A stretch of DNA of 64,000 nucleotides from Rhizobium sp. L43 (GTDB taxonomy: Bacteria > Pseudomonadota > Alphaproteobacteria > Rhizobiales > Rhizobiaceae), in contig NZ_NWSQ01000010.1 of NCBI RefSeq assembly GCF_002531725.1, positions 1 through 64,000 on the forward strand. Direction: 5' to 3'. Shown here in pieces: positions 53,613-62,744 of this stretch (position 1 is the stretch's first letter; each line of letters starts with the position of its first letter). The position numbers and the translations under genes were made by a program. The notes below the pieces were generated by a model that searched no databases, had not been told where the DNA came from, and saw nothing but the letters and a program-made list of their open reading frames with translations.

Positions 53613-55388
53613 ATGGCATTCAGCGGTCAGGATATCGTCGATGTCGGCTCGACGCGCGTCGGGCAGAAATATGTTCTCGGGGCGCAGGTTCCCCTCAACA
53701 ATCCGGACTGGAAGGGTCCCTGGGATTGCGCGGAATTTACGTCCTGGTGCACCTACCAGGCCTATGGCCTCATCTTCGGCGCAGGCGGTGTGCACGACGT
53801 GAAGAAAGCCGAGCCCTATTCGGGCTTCTGGTACAGCGAGGCCAAGAAGAACGGCAAGGTCATCCGCTGGCAGGATGCGCTTAACATTCCCGGCGCCTTC
53901 CTCATCAAGGCGCCGCCCGGCCAAGGCAAGATCGGCCATGTGGCGATCTCGATGGGGGACGGCAAGAGAACCCTCGAGGCGAGGGGCCAGGCCTTCGGTG
54001 TCAACATATTCGACAAGGCCGGGCAGCGGCCGTGGTCAATCGGCTGCCTGCTGCCGGGCGTGGAATATGCCTCCGAGCCGGCGACCATCGACGTTGCAAC
54101 GATCAAATCGGCGCTGAGCCTGCCGGCAGAGTTCCTTGCCCTGCACCAACCGCATCTGAAGGGCGCCCACATCATCACGCTGCAAAAGGCCATTGCCGCG
54201 AAAGGCATCGATCCCGGCCCGATCGATGGCGATTTCGGCCCGATGACGCATGCGGCCGTCGTCTCGTTTCAGGTGACCAAGGGGCTGGAAATCGATGGCA
54301 TCGTCGGCCCCGCGACCGGCGCGGCACTTGGGCTTCCATCGCCGATCGTGCCGAGCGCCGCCGACGAGGCCGCCTGGGAGGAGCTGAGGAAGCCCGCAAC
54401 CGCAGGCCCGATAACATTGGCCGCGATACCGTTGGCCGCAACAGGCGCCACGGCATTGGCGGCGGCAGGTGCGACGGAACTGGTCGACGCCATCGCGCTG
54501 AAAAACGGCGCCTACCGGGCGACGACCACCAATGGACTTGCCTTCATCGTCGGTTCCTCGACCAATTTCAGCGACGACATGCACCGCACAGGCTTGTTTC
54601 AGGGATCGAGATCGATCGCCGACAGCGTCGCGAACTTCGGCATTTACAAGGCCGGGGACTATGAGCCGGTCGACAGGCAGTGGGCCCACTTTCTCGTGCC
54701 GACGTTCAAGGCGGAAGGGGGACGGTATGCCACGCTGAACACTTATGACCGCGCAGCATTCACCTTCGGCGCCCCGCAGCTCGCGGCGCATACGCCGGAT
54801 ATGAACTTCATCATCTACCTCAGATCCCTGCTGACGCTTGCCGACGCCGACAAGCATTTTCCGGAGCTGACGCTCGCCAACGACAACAAGGGCGTGAAGA
54901 GGGTTCATCTCAAGAAAGCCGGTGGGCTCATCAATCTCGAAGAGGCGGTATTGGTGACGCGGCCGAACGGCATCAAGGAAAAGCAGCTCGCCAAGCTGAT
55001 GGCCTACCTCAATCCGTCACCGACGCGGATCGACGATGCGGAGCTTTCGGCCGCCGCGCGCCTGATGAACTGGCTGCGGCAAGACCCGCGCGCCAAGCAA
55101 TTGCAGATCACCGTCTTCGTGGACCATGCCAAGTCCAATCTCGCGCGCGCCAAGACCAAGGTACCCGCATTTAACGGAAGCAAATGGAAGGAGGCCCTCT
55201 GGATCATGGATATCATGCACCAGGGGCGCGGAACATTCGCAGATATCAAGGCAGCCTTCAATTCCGGCAATCCGGTCGGTAGCCTCTCCGGCATCGGCGC
55301 CTCCAAATATCGCGAACGCATCAGCACGATCCGGGACGGAGTGGCGGCTCTCGAGGCCAGCGGCGTCCTCAACGGCTTCACGGTGTAG
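53613..55388 (+). CDS. amidase/peptidoglycan-binding/lysozyme-like cell-wall enzyme
   Basis: 591 residues in three parts. Residues 1-150 form an NlpC/P60- or CHAP-like amidase (Cys39 in WDCAEFTSW, His109 in IGHVAISMG, Glu122 in LEARG). Residues about 183-240 are a PG_binding_1 domain (LQKAIAAKGIDPGPIDGDFG). A linker with an Ala-rich helix leads to residues 295-591, where Glu368 before FTFGAPQ (383-389) resembles the lysozyme superfamily, though I cannot name the family. There is no signal peptide, as in endolysins and secreted effectors that need a partner for export. GAGGGGGA precedes the ATG; the spacer after the MBL gene is 125 bases. Confidence 0.78.
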   Translation: MAFSGQDIVDVGSTRVGQKYVLGAQVPLNNPDWKGPWDCAEFTSWCTYQAYGLIFGAGGVHDVKKAEPYSGFWYSEAKKNGKVIRWQDALNIPGAFLIKAPPGQGKIGHVAISMGDGKRTLEARGQAFGVNIFDKAGQRPWSIGCLLPGVEYASEPATIDVATIKSALSLPAEFLALHQPHLKGAHIITLQKAIAAKGIDPGPIDGDFGPMTHAAVVSFQVTKGLEIDGIVGPATGAALGLPSPIVPSAADEAAWEELRKPATAGPITLAAIPLAATGATALAAAGATELVDAIALKNGAYRATTTNGLAFIVGSSTNFSDDMHRTGLFQGSRSIADSVANFGIYKAGDYEPVDRQWAHFLVPTFKAEGGRYATLNTYDRAAFTFGAPQLAAHTPDMNFIIYLRSLLTLADADKHFPELTLANDNKGVKRVHLKKAGGLINLEEAVLVTRPNGIKEKQLAKLMAYLNPSPTRIDDAELSAAARLMNWLRQDPRAKQLQITVFVDHAKSNLARAKTKVPAFNGSKWKEALWIMDIMHQGRGTFADIKAAFNSGNPVGSLSGIGASKYRERISTIRDGVAALEASGVLNGFTV

Positions 55389-55392
55389 ACAG

Positions 55393-56322
55393 ATGACCCG
55401 CGCACCCATTCCAAACCTTTCCTCGACACCAACGCGATCATTCCTTCCGGCAGTTCACGGCGGTTGCTTTATTCTCCTGATGTCAGCGAGCGTGCTGGGA
55501 TCGGCCTGTCCCTCGTTGGCACAACAGGCAGACAACGCGTCGCAGCAAGGTGTCATGGGCTTCGCAAGGGCAGGCGATCTGCTTGCCATCCTTCTCGGAT
55601 TGTTCGCCGTTGCGGTCGTCATGGAGCAGGCGATGACCGCGCTTTTCCAGTGGCGCGTCTATCGGCGATATTTCGACACCCAGGCGCTGAAGACGCCGCT
55701 GATGTTCCTCGTCGGCCTCGGCGTGGTCCTGTCCTTCAAATACGATGTCTTCAAGGACGTGTTGACGCTGGTGTCACCAGAACAGGGGGCGCCGAACGAA
55801 ACCATATCCAGGTTGCTTTCGGCTCTCGTTCTCGCGGGCGGAAGCGCGGGCGTCTACAACCTACTTGTACGCCTCGGCTTTCGTTCCCCACCGGCGCCTC
55901 TTGCCTCGATCCCGGCCCTCGACGAGACCGAGGCCTGGATATCCGTGACGGTCAATACGACCGAACCGGTCGCCGCGGTCTGCATTGCCGAGAAGATCGA
56001 CGATGCCTCGTATCAGCCGGCAAAGCTTCTCGGCGTCCTGAAACAGAGCAAGCTCCGGGGCGTCGCGGGATTCAACATGATATTGGGCGTCTTTCTCGCC
56101 AACCCGATGCGCTATCCGAATTATGGCGGCCGCAAGGTAAAGGCCAATATCGACTACAGGATCACCGTCAGGACGGCGACCTCGGAGGTGACGGTCTTCG
56201 AGGGACGGCTTGCAAGCCGCGCTATTATCGATTTCGTCGTCACGGTGCCAGAACCAAGTGAAGCGCTGAAATCAGGGGAAGCGCCGGCATCAGACGAGGT
56301 TTTGCCGGCTGCCGGTCAGTGA
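55393..56322 (+). CDS. small multi-pass membrane protein of the protease cassette
   Basis: 309 residues. A signal-like N-terminus (VHGGCFILLMSASVLGSACP) is followed by membrane helices at about 55-80 (GDLLAILLGLFAVAVVMEQA), 100-115 and 135-155, then a soluble beta-rich domain of about 120 residues (EAWISVTVNTTEPVAAVCIA ... VKANIDYRITVRTATSEV) and an acidic tail. No family recognised. It starts four bases after the stop of the cell-wall enzyme, so translation is coupled. Its place suggests it anchors, exports or is opened for the upstream lytic protein. Confidence 0.75.
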   Translation: MTRAPIPNLSSTPTRSFLPAVHGGCFILLMSASVLGSACPSLAQQADNASQQGVMGFARAGDLLAILLGLFAVAVVMEQAMTALFQWRVYRRYFDTQALKTPLMFLVGLGVVLSFKYDVFKDVLTLVSPEQGAPNETISRLLSALVLAGGSAGVYNLLVRLGFRSPPAPLASIPALDETEAWISVTVNTTEPVAAVCIAEKIDDASYQPAKLLGVLKQSKLRGVAGFNMILGVFLANPMRYPNYGGRKVKANIDYRITVRTATSEVTVFEGRLASRAIIDFVVTVPEPSEALKSGEAPASDEVLPAAGQ

Positions 56323-56385
56323 GCGGCTTGGCAGCTCGACCCCGACACGGCGAGCATCCAACGAAATCACTCGTTGCATCCAGCC

Positions 56386-57789
56386 TCAGCCGCCATTGAC
56401 GCGCCGGTAGGCGGCAATGATGCTTTTCGCTGCCGTCTCCGCCTGATCTGCCGTCGTCTGCCAATTGGTGACGGAGAGGCGCAGGATGTCGCGGCCGCGC
56501 CATTTGGCGCCGCCGGCAAAGAGGATGGCGTCGGCCTGGATCTTTTCGATCGTCCTCCGGGTCAGCGCATCGCCTTCGCTATCCGGCCGGTCGCTGCCGA
56601 AGCGGATGATGAGCTGATTCAGCGTCACCTCGTTCAGAATGGCGATGCCGGGTTCGCGCGACAGGTGGTCGGCCATCACCAGGGCCGAGGCGCAGCATTG
56701 GTCGATGAGGGCGGTGATGCCGTCGCGGCCGAGATGTTTCAGCATCGCCCAGGTGGCAAAGCCGCGCGCCCTTCTCGAAAGCTCCGGCACGTAATGGGAC
56801 GGATCGCGCTCGCCTTCGCCGGCGAGCGGCAGATAGCTTGCGGCGATCGTCATGGCGCGGCGATGGGCGAGTTCGTCGCGGACGATCGCATAGCCGCAAT
56901 CATAGGGCGTCTGCAGCCATTTGTGGCCGTCGGTCGCCCAGCTGTCGGCCGCTTCGATGCCGCGGCTGAGATGGCTGGTCTTCACCGATGCCTGCGCCCA
57001 GAGGCCGAAGGCACTGTCGACATGCACCCAGGCACGCTTCGCCTTCAACAGCGGGATGATGGCGGCGAAATCGTCGAAGGCGCCGGTATTGATCTGCCCC
57101 GCCTGGAGAATGGCGATGACGGGACCAGAGACCGTATCGAGCGTGCCCGCCAGCGCGGCCGGGTCTATCCGCCCCACCGGATCGGTGCGCAGACGCAGCA
57201 CGCGATCATGCCCGAGGCCCAGGAATTGCAGCGCGGAGAATACCGTCGTATGGGCGTCGTCGCCGATCAGCACGGTGATCTCGGGCGCGCCGAACAGGCC
57301 GTTGGCATCGGCATCCCAGCCCACCTGGCGCAGCACCTCGCCACGCGCGGCGGCAAGGCAGGTGAAGTTCGCCACCGTCGCGCCCGTCACGAAGCCGACC
57401 GAGCTTTCGGCTGGCAGCTTCAGGAGATCAAGCAGCCATCTCGCAGCGACGGTCTCGACGGCGGCCGCGGCCGGAGCGGCGGTATGGTTTCCGGCATTCT
57501 GGCCCCAGGCGCTGGTAAGGAAATCGGCCGCGACGCCGACCGGATGGGAGCCACCGATGACCCAGCCGAAGAAGCGCGGGCCGGTGGTTGCATGCAGCCC
57601 CGGTTCGGCGTCATTCGCCAACTGCCGGATGACGTCAAGCATATCGGAACCGGCCGCCGGCAGCGGCTCGTCGAAACAGGCAAGCGAGGTTGCGTAGTCG
57701 TGAGCGGGCACATGGCGGGGAGGGGCTGCCTGCCGAAATCCCGCCGCAAGCCGGGCGGCTTCCTGAAACAGAGATGCAATTGCCGACAT
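56386..57789 (-). CDS. PLP-dependent decarboxylase (group II)
   Basis: 467 residues from the ATG at 57789 behind AAGGGGG. Fold type I with the Schiff-base lysine Lys290 in DSWATDGHKWLQTPYDCG, the cofactor Asp258 in HVDSAFG and the FVTGATVANFTCLAAAR phosphate-binding loop. Relatives decarboxylate aromatic amino acids, glutamate or aspartate, or act as diaminobutyrate decarboxylases; substrate not determined. It converges on the protease cassette. Confidence 0.9.
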   Translation of the reverse strand: MSAIASLFQEAARLAAGFRQAAPPRHVPAHDYATSLACFDEPLPAAGSDMLDVIRQLANDAEPGLHATTGPRFFGWVIGGSHPVGVAADFLTSAWGQNAGNHTAAPAAAAVETVAARWLLDLLKLPAESSVGFVTGATVANFTCLAAARGEVLRQVGWDADANGLFGAPEITVLIGDDAHTTVFSALQFLGLGHDRVLRLRTDPVGRIDPAALAGTLDTVSGPVIAILQAGQINTGAFDDFAAIIPLLKAKRAWVHVDSAFGLWAQASVKTSHLSRGIEAADSWATDGHKWLQTPYDCGYAIVRDELAHRRAMTIAASYLPLAGEGERDPSHYVPELSRRARGFATWAMLKHLGRDGITALIDQCCASALVMADHLSREPGIAILNEVTLNQLIIRFGSDRPDSEGDALTRRTIEKIQADAILFAGGAKWRGRDILRLSVTNWQTTADQAETAAKSIIAAYRRVNGG

Positions 57790-58303
57790 CGGATCCCCCT
57801 TGCTGCCGCCGATCCTGCGGGGCCTGCCCCCCTCGAAGCTGGTTGCCGCCGCTATCCAATCTAGCCGATATCGCCGGCGCTGTCTTGGCCGAGCCTCTCG
57901 CCAATGGGGCAGCCGGGAATAGCAGCCGCGACGCGCGGCGAGGCGTCGCGAGGCTGGCCGGCTTTCGGCCGCGCCTGACATCCGTGCCCAGGCCGCGCGC
58001 AGGGCCTTTGCATGGTCGGCATACTGGAGGATCTAAGTGACGGCGGTAGCCGCCATTGGCGCGTCTCGCCTTTGCCGGGATACTTAAGATAAATCGAGCA
58101 ATGCGGGAGTTGTTTCCTGATTCCCTCCAATAACAACTTATAATCTGCTGCAGATTTCTAAAATTATTAACATATGCTTAAAATCTATTGCGTTTTCTCT
58201 AAGTATCGTTCAATGATGCGGAAATATCATTCGCGCCGCTGTCAAGGCCGGTCTGCCAATCAGCGAGGGATATGCACTGAAGTATTTTGTTCTCTACACG
58301 CTG
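57790..58303. other. gene-free region upstream of the decarboxylase
   Basis: No confident gene. 58130-58200 is AT-rich (TAAAATTATTAACATATGC) and may hold the promoter of the minisatellite ORF. Confidence 0.4.
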
Positions 58304-58666
58304 GTGTGCTCTGTGGTCGGGATAGTTCTTCTCGTCGTTATCCATCAGGTTGCACCCTTCAAAATGGACGGGCCGAACGATCAAGCGACCAATTGGTCAG
58401 CCGATGAACCGGCGACCGGGTCAGCCGATAAATCGGCGACCGGGTCTCCCGATGAAACGGCGACCGGGTCTCCCGATGAAACGGCGACGGGATCAACCGA
58501 TCAGCCGGATAATCTGGTCGTGCGGTCGACGCGCGAACTGAGTGAGCGACCGGGCGCCCAGCCGCCCGATCAATGGGACCTTCGGCCAACGAACCAACCG
58601 GGGGCCCAGCCATCCGATCAATCGGGCGTCCGCAAGGGCGGCCGGGTGGGAACTCCTGCTCAATAG
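58304..58666 (+). CDS. single-span protein with tandem octapeptides (uncertain)
   Basis: 120 residues from a GTG; the frame is open back to 58217 without ATG, so the true start may differ or the gene may be damaged. A membrane helix (CSVVGIVLLVVIHQV) is followed by a low-complexity polar domain encoded by a minisatellite: four octapeptides of the ATG[ST][AP]D form, then QPPDQWDL/QPTNQP-type repeats. Probably a membrane-anchored polar tail outside the cell, or a decaying gene. No ribosome-binding site is evident. Confidence 0.4.
   Translation: MCSVVGIVLLVVIHQVAPFKMDGPNDQATNWSADEPATGSADKSATGSPDETATGSPDETATGSTDQPDNLVVRSTRELSERPGAQPPDQWDLRPTNQPGAQPSDQSGVRKGGRVGTPAQ
58414..58509 (+). repeat. 24-bp minisatellite inside the ORF
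   Basis: Units begin at 58414, 58438, 58462 and 58486. The second and third are identical (GACCGGGTCTCCCGATGAAA then CGGC); the first and last vary. Being a multiple of three, the unit adds or removes eight residues without breaking the frame. Confidence 0.85.
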
Positions 58667-58681
58667 TTGCAACGGAGCACC

Positions 58682-59105
58682 CGCCTCGTCCTTCGAGGTC
58701 CCCGCGGGGCGCCCCAGGATGAGGCTCTCTTGGCGCTGGCGCGATGTAGCCGGGAGCAAACCACGGCAATCCACCGCCTGTTATTGGCGCGGCATCTTCC
58801 AACGTCTCTCATCTTAAGGCGCGTAGCCCATAGGACGGCCTCGAAGGGCACGCCGCGGCGCTGCTTCTTGCATCTGGCTGCAGCCGGAGTATCCGCCTCG
58901 TCCTTCGAGGCCCCTGCGGAGCGCCTTAGGATGAGGCTCTCTTGGTGCTGGCACGAGCCGGTGGCGTAATCGTCGCCGCGCGCAAAACGCGGCAATCCAC
59001 CGGCTGTCACTGGAGCTCGGCATCTTCCAACGTCCCTCATCCTGAGGCGCGTAGCCCATAGGGCGGAGCCTCGAAGGGCACGCCGCAGCGCTGCTTCTTG
59101 CGTCG
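58682..59105. repeat. rhizobial palindromic repeat array (A-B-A-B)
   Basis: Units of the CGCCTCGTCCTTCGAGG...AGGATGAGGCTCTCTTGG type begin at 58682 and 58894, alternating with inverse units ending CCTCGAAGGGCACGCCGC (about 58810-58860 and 59036-59095). It is the larger sister of the 9700-9990 array and lies just before the GNAT gene. Confidence 0.8.
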
Positions 59106-59156
59106 GCCGGAGCTCTCTGCAATGACGATGGCTGAGATATCCCACGAGGTCCCCCG

Positions 59157-59663
59157 ATGGATGCAGGCGGCGCGACGATCAGGCTTATCCAGGCAGATGA
59201 AGTGGAGGTTTTCCGGCGTATCCGTCTGGAAGCGCTGCGCGCCGAGCCGTCCTCTTTTGCAAGCCGCTATGAAGATTGGGAGGTTTTGTTCGACGAGGAG
59301 TGGGCCAATCGCCTGACCGAGCCGGTTTTCATTGCGTTCCAGGACGGCGAACCCGTCGGCATCATGGGACTGTTTCGCCAGCGGCCGAGCAAGATGGCCC
59401 ATCGCGCCACGATCGTCATGGTCTATGTCCGTGCCAACCTGCGTGGAACGGGTCTTGCCGGGAAGCTGCTGGCGGCGGTTTCCGATCACGCGCGCGATAT
59501 CGGCGTCCGGCAGCTGGAACTCTTCGTCAGCGCGGAGAACCCGGCGGCGATCCGGTTCTATCAGCGGCAGGGCTTTGCCGAGATCGGCAGAATCCCGGGC
59601 GGCGTCCTGGAGGAGGGCAGGGAGATAGACGACGTCATGATGGCGCGGCGTTTGAGCGGGTAG
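59157..59663 (+). CDS. GNAT-family N-acetyltransferase
   Basis: 168 residues. The acetyl-CoA site is in VYVRANLRGTGLAGKLL (RxxGxA type) and the C-terminal half has the NPAAIRFYQRQGFAEIG motif. The acceptor is unknown. GAGG precedes the ATG at 59157 by seven bases. It begins 52 bases after the repeat array, so its promoter must lie in or near the last unit. Confidence 0.9.
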   Translation: MDAGGATIRLIQADEVEVFRRIRLEALRAEPSSFASRYEDWEVLFDEEWANRLTEPVFIAFQDGEPVGIMGLFRQRPSKMAHRATIVMVYVRANLRGTGLAGKLLAAVSDHARDIGVRQLELFVSAENPAAIRFYQRQGFAEIGRIPGGVLEEGREIDDVMMARRLSG

Positions 59664-59808
59664 GATCATGGACGTCGGAGGATGCCTCACCCAACGAGGC
59701 GGTGGAGCCTGCCGTGCCCAAGGACGGAGGCGCATGAATTTACCCGACCTCTTGACCTCAAGCGGGGTTGGGGTTGCAGCATGTCCGGCACCAACTGGAG
59801 GTTCGGCG

Positions 59809-60741
59809 GTGACGAAAATTTTGCGCGACGAGGATCTTGGGGGCGGCGGGTTGATGGCGGTCGCGATCGATGCGCTCGAGACCGCTTTTCTCGCGCGAGC
59901 CGGCAATCGGCTGATCTCTCCGCCCCGGCATCATGTCTCGTTTCCCGATCGCGGCGATCTCGTCTTCACGGTCGGCGGCATCCTCGGCGACAAACCGCTC
60001 GCGGGCTTCCGGGTCTATGAAACATTCGAAGGGGCGGAGCATTCGCAGATCGTTGCGGTCTGGTCGGCCGATGACGCCAGGCTGAAGGGCATTGTGCTCG
60101 GAGAACGGCTCGGCAACCTCAGGACCGGCGCGATCGGAGGTCTCGCCATTCGACATCTCAGCGCGCCGGATGCCAGGATCGTCGGGGTTGTCGGCAGCGG
60201 AGCGCAAGCGCGAACTCAGCTTGCCGCGGCCGCCGCCGTTCGAAAACTGGACGGTGCCCGCGTCTACAGCCGCGACGAGAAAAATCGCATCGCCTTCGCA
60301 AGCGAGATGCAGCACGCCTTGGGCCTTGATATCGAGCTTGCCGACAGCGCTCGGGAAGCCGTTGCCGACGCCGACATCGTCATCTGCGCGACGACCAGCC
60401 AAACGCCGGTCGTCCACGCGCGTGATTTGAAGCCCGGCGTGCATGTCAACACCGTCGGCCCGAAAACGCTTCAGGGACACGAGCTCGGCCTGGACATCGC
60501 CGATGCCGCAGCCGTGATCGCGACGGATTCTCCCGAACAGGCGCATGCCTACGCTTCGCCCTTTTTCCTCGCCGGCTCCGGCAACGAAGTTCGCATGGCC
60601 GACCTTGCCGACATCATGGCCGGGAAAGCGGCCGGGCGGGGATCGCCCGAGGAGATCACTCTGTTTTGCTCCGTAGGCCTTGCCGGAACCGAAGTCATCG
60701 TTGCTTCTGCGGTCATCGATAAGTTGGGTGTGCCGGGTTAG
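59809..60741 (+). CDS. ornithine cyclodeaminase/mu-crystallin family protein
   Basis: 310 residues from a GTG at 59809, which follows GGAGG by seven bases; starts further up (59668, 59734) would add unconserved residues. The Rossmann motif is VGVVGSGAQARTQL, followed by YSRDEKNRIAFA and CATTSQTPVV, with the family text GKAAGRGSPEEITLFCSVGLA. Members include ornithine cyclodeaminase, delta1-pyrroline-2-carboxylate reductase and alanine dehydrogenase; this one is not assigned further. The GNAT upstream ends 145 bases before. Confidence 0.88.
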   Translation: MTKILRDEDLGGGGLMAVAIDALETAFLARAGNRLISPPRHHVSFPDRGDLVFTVGGILGDKPLAGFRVYETFEGAEHSQIVAVWSADDARLKGIVLGERLGNLRTGAIGGLAIRHLSAPDARIVGVVGSGAQARTQLAAAAAVRKLDGARVYSRDEKNRIAFASEMQHALGLDIELADSAREAVADADIVICATTSQTPVVHARDLKPGVHVNTVGPKTLQGHELGLDIADAAAVIATDSPEQAHAYASPFFLAGSGNEVRMADLADIMAGKAAGRGSPEEITLFCSVGLAGTEVIVASAVIDKLGVPG

Positions 60742-60877
60742 ATTTTGATTCAGGAGCGGGTTTCAAGTCCTTGTTTTCATCCAGGTCATCGCTGGGATTT
60801 CAGGTCGCAGGATTTGCGACGAGGGCAGGGAGATCGACGACGTAAATCGCAGGGGCGGCATCCACTTGGAATTTGAG

Positions 60878-61696
60878 TCAAGGACGCGCGTGAAGACTCT
60901 GTTCACTCGGTCTGTTCGCCCCTTCTGCCGACAGGCCCAGGACATCCCGCATGCCATATTCGCCGGGCGCGCGCCCTGCTATCCAGCGGGCGGCGGCAAG
61001 CGCGCCGCGGGCAAACATGCCGCGATCGAGCGCCGAATGCGAGAGCGTTACGACTTCCTCGGCGGCGGCAAAGAGCACGCTGTGTTCGCCGACAAGCCCG
61101 CCGGCGCGCAAGACGGCGAAGCCGATCTCGCCGGGCGGCCGCTCGCCGGTGATGCCGTCGCGCCCGCGCCGCTCGACGGATGAAAGGGAAACGCCACGGC
61201 CTCCGGCGGCTGCTTCGCCGAGCATCAGCGCCGTGCCGGACGGCGCGTCGATCTTCCTGTTGTGATGGGCCTCGAGGATTTCGATATCCCAGCCATGCGC
61301 AGGAAGGGCGCGGGCCGCCTGGGCGACGAGGCCGACCAGCATGTTGACGCCGATGGAGAAGTTGCCGGAGCGCAGGATCGGAATCCTCCGGGCAGCACCC
61401 GCGATCCGTTCCAGCTCATCCGGCTCGAAACCCGTCGCACCGATCACCAGCGCCGGCCCGCCGGCCGAAGCGCAGAAGCCGGCAAGTTCGGCGGCAGCGC
61501 TTCCCGTCGTGAAATCCAGGATCACGTCGGCCGCCGTGATCGCGGCCGAACGATCGATCAGTCCGGCACCCATGGAGCCCTCACGGCCGATGCCGCCGAC
61601 GAAGACAAAAGCCGGATCGGCCGCCAGCAGCGGCAGGATGGCGCGACCCATGCGGCCGTTCGCGCCGGCGACGGCTATTTTGATTGGTGGGCTCAC
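60878..61696 (-). CDS. dapB: 4-hydroxy-tetrahydrodipicolinate reductase
   Basis: 272 residues from a GTG preceded by AAGGA; an ATG 54 bases earlier is not preceded by a site. The NAD(P) motif is AGANGRMG, and the catalytic His and Lys are in [20 protein letters not shown], the DapB signature. It reduces hydroxy-tetrahydrodipicolinate in the lysine/meso-diaminopimelate pathway. No other lysine genes are adjacent, so it may be a second copy. Confidence 0.92.
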   Translation of the reverse strand: MSPPIKIAVAGANGRMGRAILPLLAADPAFVFVGGIGREGSMGAGLIDRSAAITAADVILDFTTGSAAAELAGFCASAGGPALVIGATGFEPDELERIAGAARRIPILRSGNFSIGVNMLVGLVAQAARALPAHGWDIEILEAHHNRKIDAPSGTALMLGEAAAGGRGVSLSSVERRGRDGITGERPPGEIGFAVLRAGGLVGEHSVLFAAAEEVVTLSHSALDRGMFARGALAAARWIAGRAPGEYGMRDVLGLSAEGANRPSEQSLHARP

Positions 61697-61824
61697 GGTC
61701 TTTCCTTGGCTCGCGATATTTTCGACGGGAGGGTTGTTTGCATCCGGCATTCACAGGAGAGGGAATTTGCAACTACCGCATTCGGCTCCTCGCGCAAAGC
61801 CGGATCTCTTCTGGCCGACTGGCG

Positions 61825-62040
61825 CTACCAGTTGCCGGGGTCAGCGGTGTGATCGATGCTGGCGAATTCATCGGCCTTTTGCCGATCCAGCTTCACCTCT
61901 GTGGTCGCCTTCGTCTCGTCGGTGACCGCGTAGCGGTCGGGGACCGGTCCCCTCGATAGTTCCTGATACAGGAGCAAGGCGGCTTCCTCGGCGGTGTCGG
62001 CCTCGATTTCCCGGGTGATGGTGACGGTGAACTTGTGCAT
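61825..62040 (-). CDS. small conserved-type hypothetical protein
   Basis: 71 residues, MHKFTVTITREIEADTAEEA, then ALLLYQELSRGPVPDRYAVT and a charged tail ending DHTADPGNW. The strand-helix-strand pattern resembles small proteins of unknown function with a DUF-like ferredoxin fold. AGAAGG stands nine bases before the ATG. Divergent from the VOC gene at 62237. Confidence 0.6.
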   Translation of the reverse strand: MHKFTVTITREIEADTAEEAALLLYQELSRGPVPDRYAVTDETKATTEVKLDRQKADEFASIDHTADPGNW

Positions 62041-62236
62041 GGCTTGGGGCCTTCTCGAGCGTCGCGCAGGCGTGTGTGCAGCTTGCCCAGTCTGCCACGA
62101 GTTTTGTGTCAAGGACACAAAAAGCGCGTCGCTTAGAATTTGATTCATGCGACGGTCGCAGGTCTTTGTTTTTATATAGGCCGTCGTGGCAGAACCGCTG
62201 CACCCGTTGGGTGAATTCGGCCGAGGAGGAGAGATC

Positions 62237-62626
62237 ATGCGCCTGAACCAGGTGACCGTGACCATGCCTGACCTCGATGCAGGCTGGAACTTCTACTGCA
62301 CCCTCGGTCTCAAGCCTGTCGTTGACGCCCGTCCGCGGTATGCGCGCTTCGTTTGCCCTGATGGGGACAGCACTTTCTCCCTGCATCAGGGCGAAAGTGG
62401 CGGTGGTGGGACCACAGTATACTTCGAGTGCGAAAGCCTGGACGAAACGGTCGGCAGTCTCGGCGAGGCCGGCCTTCACTTCGTAAGCGGCCCCGAGGAC
62501 AAGAGTTGGCTCTGGCGCGAGGCAGAGCTCCTCGACCCCGGCGGTAACCGCGTCATCCTTTATTTTGCAGGATCGAACCGCGTCGATCCGCCGTGGCGGG
62601 TGGATCAAGGCCGCAGATCCGAGTAG
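62237..62626 (+). CDS. VOC/glyoxalase-family protein
   Basis: 129 residues of the vicinal-oxygen-chelate fold: MRLNQVTVTMPDLDAGWNFY, then VCPDGDSTFSLHQGES and a second beta-alpha-beta-beta-beta half ending ELLDPGGNRVILYFAG with the usual Glu metal position. Activity unknown: glyoxalase-, dioxygenase- or resistance-type are all possible. AGGAGGAG precedes the ATG; an in-frame start at 62186 is less likely. Confidence 0.85.
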   Translation: MRLNQVTVTMPDLDAGWNFYCTLGLKPVVDARPRYARFVCPDGDSTFSLHQGESGGGGTTVYFECESLDETVGSLGEAGLHFVSGPEDKSWLWREAELLDPGGNRVILYFAGSNRVDPPWRVDQGRRSE

Positions 62627-62744
62627 GGACCTCGGCGCCCGCCGCGGCGCCAATGTAGTCGCAGGTGTCGATCTCCGACATCACGCTGCGCCACAAATCG
62701 GCAAAGACCTTAGCAGGCCGCTGCGGTCACCCGGACATAAACCC

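Noticed and set aside
50145..53619. Long minus-strand frames opposite the protease and MBL genes
   Set aside because: Both plus-strand genes have catalytic motifs and ribosome-binding sites; the antisense texts have none.
58414..58509. Regular short repeats that could suggest a CRISPR array
   Set aside because: Units are contiguous without spacers and encode an octapeptide in frame; no cas genes are near.
59752..59782. TTGACC-N19 arrangement with CCTCAAG resembling a MerR/SoxR-type promoter before the cyclodeaminase-family gene
   Set aside because: The second half-site has two mismatches and the -10 position (CAGCAT) is poor, so it was not listed as a feature.
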